A stretch of DNA of 64,000 nucleotides, from NCBI GenBank assembly GCA_003024785.1, contig PUQB01000034.1:406269-470268 (forward strand), given 5' to 3'. Both the position numbers and the translations under genes were made by a program. The notes below the pieces were generated by a model. That model searched no databases. It was not told where the DNA came from and was given only the letters and a program-made list of their open reading frames with translations. Every line of letters starts with the position of its first letter. Within the stretch, counting starts at the first letter, position 1. Shown here in pieces: positions 60,088 through 64,000 of this stretch. The stretch is from Selaginella tamariscina. Its lineage: Eukaryota > Streptophyta > Lycopodiopsida > Selaginellales > Selaginellaceae.

Positions 60088-63000
60088 ATGGTGAGAGCTT
60101 CAAAACGTCTACTAGAGACTGCGCCTGATGAAGAGCCACGGGAAGAGAAGAGGATATCGAAGCAGAAGCGAGGCAAGAGAGGAGAACCATCTAATGTACC
60201 AAAGGAGGATCCTCCAGTGACTCAGTCTGGAGTAGTAGCAGTTGAGCAAGAACAGCCTCCACCAACAATCACAGATTTCCCGGAGAGCTCGTCGCAGTTG
60301 CCTCCTTCATCCGCTGAGGTTGCAGTCCTGAACGAGCAAGTGCAGATGACAGAGGCAGCTGAAGCTAGCGAGGACGACTTGGAGGAGGCAGTCAGCAAAA
60401 AGAGAGGCCGCGGGAAAGCTGATTCAAAAGGCAAGAAGGCGAAGAGCGATAAGGAGCCGAAGGAGTTATACAGCATACCGGCGAGCCTGCATTTGGAGAG
60501 CTCAGCAAACCTGCTCGACAAAATTACTATCAAGGGACTTGGTGATCCTCCTGATGTGCCCATCTGCAGAATACATTCCAACGAGGTGGTTCGACGAGTG
60601 AACCCAGGGGACTTGGACAGGCTGGTGTCATCGTTGAAGAAGGCTGGTTATCTACGCAACACGGCCTTGTTCATTCTGTCCATCGGAGATCGACTCACTG
60701 CTGAGGAGCTATCGGAGCTGTCGAAGGACACGATTCAGTACGAGCAGCACCGGTCTTTCGAGCAAGCTCTTACTCAGCCGGAGTACAAACAGTGGGCTTC
60801 AAGGCTCTCAAACAGGAAGTTTAGCTGCTGGGACGGGAACCATAGGCTACAGGCTTTGCAGAAGCTGTACCGAGAGGATGCAGAGGACAACCAGCGATGG
60901 GCTATTCGCGTTCGATCGAGTTTCATCTCCACGGAGAACCTCGACATTCTTCAACTGGTTTCGATGTTCCAATCGATTAACATGTGAGTATTTTCTTTTC
61001 TTTTTGTTAAGAGTTTAGACTTACAGTTTCGTTGAACAGATCTTCAGCAACATCTGTGGAAACAACGCTACCACATATTCTCCTCGCTGTAAAGGCGGTC
61101 TGCACTAGTACAGAAGGAACTCAGAAAATCCTCGAGTCACTCACGGAGGTTGATCGTCTTGAGGTGCGGAAGTGGAAGGAGAGTTCATCAGGAAAGACGG
61201 CTTGGCATCCTCTTCCGAACCTGATCTGCGCAAAGATACTTTTCAAGGTAACCTCCGATTTAATTTATAGGAAAGAAATTTTTAACTTGTTCTATGTGCA
61301 GAACGAGATCGACGATGATCTCGACAGAGCAGTCACCAGTGCTAAGGGCAATCCACAGGTTGAGGTGAACCTGAAGCAGCTAGTATACAAGAAGCATGAC
61401 AAGCGTATGCACAAGTTCCTCTCCATCATAGACCCAGACTTGGGGGAGGAGTGGTTCCAGAAGGTGACAAACATCTCTCATAAGCAGTGTCGCTGGATGG
61501 GCATTGAGAAGCTGTATGCGATGTCAAGGGCGAAGATTCCAAACATGCTGCGACTCCGATACCTCAACAAGCTCACCCGTCTCGAATCCAAGGCAGAACA
61601 ACAGACACTTGGGCTACCGGGCATGCAGGACAAAGAGTGGATCAAGTGGTTCACCTTGGACTTATATTGGAAGGCTGTGCGCGAGGAAGCCATTCAGATC
61701 CTTAAGGGGTTGCGAGAGGATGGTGAAGAAGTTGGAACGGATGTCGACTTCATGAGCTGGTTTGACGAGATGAGAATTCGGAGCAAGTGCCTGGTCTTTC
61801 AGCCCTTCCATGACTGCATACGGTTCACTTATTCGATGGAGCCGAATGAGTTTCTGGAGCGTGAGGAATCTGCGCGTCGGATGATATGGAGGTAAGCTTT
61901 CAATCCAGCATTGCTACTGTCTGACTTTGTGTTGCAGGTTCATACTGGCGAAGCAAATGACACCGTCCCATACGATGAAGCTGTGGACAGATCATACAAG
62001 CGAGCCTCACATGTGGTCGAAGAGCAGAGGAGCTCTAACACCGTTCGAACGGAGCATGTTCCATTCTGGCTCGACTGTCCGTCGCAACAGCCACCAGCTT
62101 GGGAGAGCACACTATTCGACATGCACGCCAATGATCTACCAGCGATTCTTTGGGAGCCAGAAGAAGTAGAGGCTATCAAGAAGAGCAAGATGAAGAAGAC
62201 GGTGCGGAAGACAACTACACCTGCAAAGGGATCGGGAGCGGGACCAAGCTCTTCTACAGCACCTCCGCCAGCATTCGACTTTACAATCAATGAGGTACAG
62301 CCACTTGTAGCTAGTTTGGACATCAAGGACGACCTGATGACCTTCATCCCGACCCTGGCTGCATCCCGTGGATCCTACGACCTAGCTGTGTGCGACATGG
62401 AGGAGATGAGCAGGTCTTTCTTCGAGCCAGGTGCTTCCCAGACAGAGGTGTACACCAAGCTCCGAGAACAGGTTGACAGACTACATACGGTTGAGTCACA
62501 AACGTTGTTCCAGGAAGTGGTAGGTGAATACGGCTTCAACCTCATCATCCTCGACTTGCCCAATGAGCTTGTATATGGAGGTGCTAGCATCAACAAGGAC
62601 ATTGTGCAGCTAGATCCGGTGAAGTTTGAGGAGGCCTTGCAGTTCAGTGGAATGCACTTGGCAGCGAGTGGTTTCATGGTCGTCTTCGCGAGTTCTCCTT
62701 CTGTTTCGGCGGTGATTCAGGCGGCTGCAGTAATCAACTTGGAGGTTGCAGGGACTTACAGCGTCTACCGTGCACGAGGCTGGGGATACCGTGACAAAAT
62801 TAAGGTAAGCTAGCTATTCAAGTTCAAGTTTAACTTGGTCTATGTGGCAGGATAACTTGTTAGTTCTCTTGGTGCTGCAAAGCTCTGAGAAGAAGTCGAA
62901 GAGGCCAAACCCTCTGGCGTTGACGAACACGATCCTCGTCGACACTGCCGACCGTTATCAGGAGGCTTGGTAAGGAAGTGCTTTGCTATGTTTATCCTAA

Positions 63001-63313
63001 TGGAAGATTGTGCAGGATTATGATTCAACCGAAGAGTGTTCGACTCATGCAGCTTTTGATCGAGCGTCTCAGTAGACCTGGCGACCTAGTCTGGGATATT
63101 GGTTCCGGAACCGGGTCATCATTGTTAGCTGCCGTCGAGCTCGGAAGGAATATTATAGGAACCGAGAAGAGTTTCGAACTCTCTAGGTTGGCAACAAACA
63201 AGCTTGCAGAGAACATTAGACCAGAAGAGTTACCTACTCAAACACCTCCACGTCCAAGCGTAACTGGTGGTTCGAGAACTGCAGCTTTACTTAAGATGAA
63301 GAAGAAACTTTAG
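60088..63313 (+). CDS. ParB/Srx-like domain fused to beta-class DNA methyltransferase (transposon-encoded), one frameshift
   Basis: Six coding exons: 60088-60983, 61040-61247, 61302-61891, 61938-62804, 62851-62969 and 63016-63313. With one G restored at 62,051 (GG here, GGG in copy 1) they give 992 residues. Residues 1-140 are Lys/Glu/Pro-rich with likely nuclear-localisation runs (KKRGRGK, GKKAKSDKEPK). Residues about 155-285 resemble ParB/Srx: PICRIHSNEVVRRVNPGDLD, LKKAGYLRNTALFI and SCWDGNHRLQALQKL. A long helical middle follows. The C terminus has the beta-class order: motif IV-like FNLIILDLPNEL (Asp near 771), ASGFMVVFASS, then SVRLMQLLIERLSRPGDLVW and the SAM motif DIGSGTGSSLLAAVELGRN near 920, with IGTEKSFELSRLA. 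Bacterial and phage N6-A/N4-C methylases share this plan. The catalytic tetrapeptide is DLPN, not DPPY. Its role may be to mark element DNA. Confidence 0.8.
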
Positions 63314-63508
63314 CTAATGTATATTGAGTAATAAATTAAGCTAATAAAAAAAAAATTAAAAAGAAATACAACAGTTTTAATAGAATTCTTTTTTGCCGAC
63401 TGAGGCCAATACTGCCGACCAGAAAGAATATTCCAAAATATTCTAGAATATTCTTGAATATTCGAGCCCAGGCCTCCTGGGCCCCAAGCCTCCAAAATGG
63501 CGACACTC
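63314..63508. repeat. Right terminal/subterminal region of MULE copy 2
   Basis: After the stop come ATAAATTAAGC, then GCCGACTGAGGCCAATACTG with a second CGACC, then AGAATATTCCAAAATATTCT, AGAATATTCTTGAATATTCG and the GC-rich tip ending CGACACTC. It mirrors the left end in order and content. Confidence 0.8.
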
Positions 63509-64000
63509 ATTTTCATTTATCTAGAGAGATGTCCCCACAAACAGAAGTTGATCGTGAATAGATGTCCCTTATAGTCAGGTTGTCGGGAGTCTAATTTATC
63601 TTATGGACCAGATATAGCCTACGTAATTGGTGCAGTTGCAAAGTTTATGCAAGATCCTGGTTGGGAGCATTGGCTAGCAATTAAGAGAAATTTACGCTAT
63701 CTCAAACGAACAACATATCTTGTACTTGCTTATAAGCGTACAACAAATTGGGAGCATTGTGATGCTGATTTTGCTGGTGATCCTGACTCATGACACTCAA
63801 CTTCTGGTTATTGTTTTACACTTGGGCAATGCAATTTATCACATGGAGCAGCAAATGCCAATTGTTATTGCTCTCTAGTGTGGAAGTTGAGTATATTGCT
63901 CTTACTATTGCAGCTCAAGAAGCCATTTGGCTTAGACAACACTTGGATAGGCTTCTTCTTATCTCCTCACGGCGCAACACCTCCATATTGTGACAATCGA
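63509..64000 (+). mobile_element. Copia element, right part (RT end and RNase H), runs off the window
   Basis: Resumes the copia frame after the MULE: FHLSREMSPQTEVD, then IAYVIGAVAKFMQDPGWEHW, LRYLKRTTYLVLAYKRT, CDADFAGDPDS, STSGYCFTLGQ and VEVEYIALTIAAQEAIWLRQ. These are the standard copia RNase H residues (DADWAGD, STSGYxF, EAEYxAL). A TGA after DPDS and a frame slip near 63,830 show decay. Confidence 0.85.

Larger units (their letters stand above)
55170..63517. mobile_element. MULE-type transposon copy 2 with ParB-methyltransferase cargo (nearly intact)
   Basis: A perfect 9-base duplication, ATTTTCATT, flanks the element at 55,170-55,178 and 63,509-63,517; this length is typical of Mutator-like elements. 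The element is 55,179-63,508 (8,330 bases). Termini GGGTCTCGGCGAAAAGGAGG (left) and the complement of CTCCAAAATGGCGACACTC (right) are imperfect inverted repeats. They continue inward with CAGGAGGC, AATATTC arrays and GCCGACTG motifs on both sides. Two divergent genes fill it: transposase on minus (55,385-58,548) and ParB-methyltransferase on plus (60,088-63,313). Between them is a promoter zone and a six-unit exon array. It sits in a copia element. Copy 1 is at 25.6-33.5 kb. Confidence 0.92.

Noticed and set aside
1..64000. tRNA, rRNA or snRNA genes
   Set aside because: I looked for the usual conserved boxes while reading and found none convincing; a covariance-model scan would be needed to be sure.

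Overview
This window reads as nuclear DNA of a land plant. The evidence is short GT-AG introns in every gene, plant-type TTTAGGG repeats, a chloroplast Cpn60-alpha relic, a CYP74 (allene-oxide-synthase family) gene with a transit-peptide-like N terminus, an AP2/ERF factor with EAR motifs, a DUF569 gene and copia elements with a tRNA-Met type primer site. The intron-containing CYP74 and polyphenol oxidases with a secretory-type N terminus hint at a non-seed plant (bryophyte or lycophyte), but this is inference. Intergenic DNA is very AT-rich, and introns are loaded with (CA)n, (GA)n and (TA)n tracts.

Layout. 0-22 kb is gene-rich: TPPII first exon (minus, runs off the left edge); Cpn60-alpha pseudogene (plus); CYP74 gene with three disruptions (plus); DUF569 gene (minus, intact); TPR-SET protein (minus, 12 exons, intact at 707 codons); MnmA/TRMU-type tRNA 2-thiouridylase (plus, 9 exons, intact at 444 codons), head-to-head with the SET gene across 76 bp; AP2/ERF repressor (minus, one frameshift); MAK16 (minus, 9 exons, two single-base disruptions). 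22-47 kb holds two decayed polyphenol oxidase copies (22.9-24.6 and 44.8-46.4 kb). Between them lie a MULE transposon, a degenerate copia element, fragments of a second TPPII gene in opposing orientations and a PIF/Harbinger transposon. 47-55 kb is almost empty AT-rich, microsatellite-rich DNA. 55-63.5 kb is a second, much better preserved MULE inserted in a copia element that resumes up to the right edge.

The most interesting system is the MULE, present twice (25.63-33.50 and 55.18-63.51 kb). It has GC-rich imperfect terminal inverted repeats and 8-9 bp target duplications. A transposase gene on the minus strand (DDE core, Cys/His N-terminal domain, SWIM finger) diverges from a plus-strand gene for a roughly 992-residue protein. 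That protein looks like a fusion of a ParB/Srx-like domain with a beta-class DNA methyltransferase, an architecture familiar from bacteria and phages. The leader of the methyltransferase gene is a tandem array of exon/intron units, six in one copy and three in the other, each carrying the same short upstream ORF and an inverted GCCGACTGA motif. The same motif recurs near both element ends, beside AATATTC/TTCTAGAA arrays that resemble heat-shock elements. Each copy carries indels the other lacks, so comparing them supports one full-length ancestral frame for both genes.

Single-base indels recur in several otherwise well-conserved genes (CYP74, ERF, MAK16, both PPOs) while others are perfectly open over 1-2 kb. 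Some may therefore be sequence errors and others real decay.
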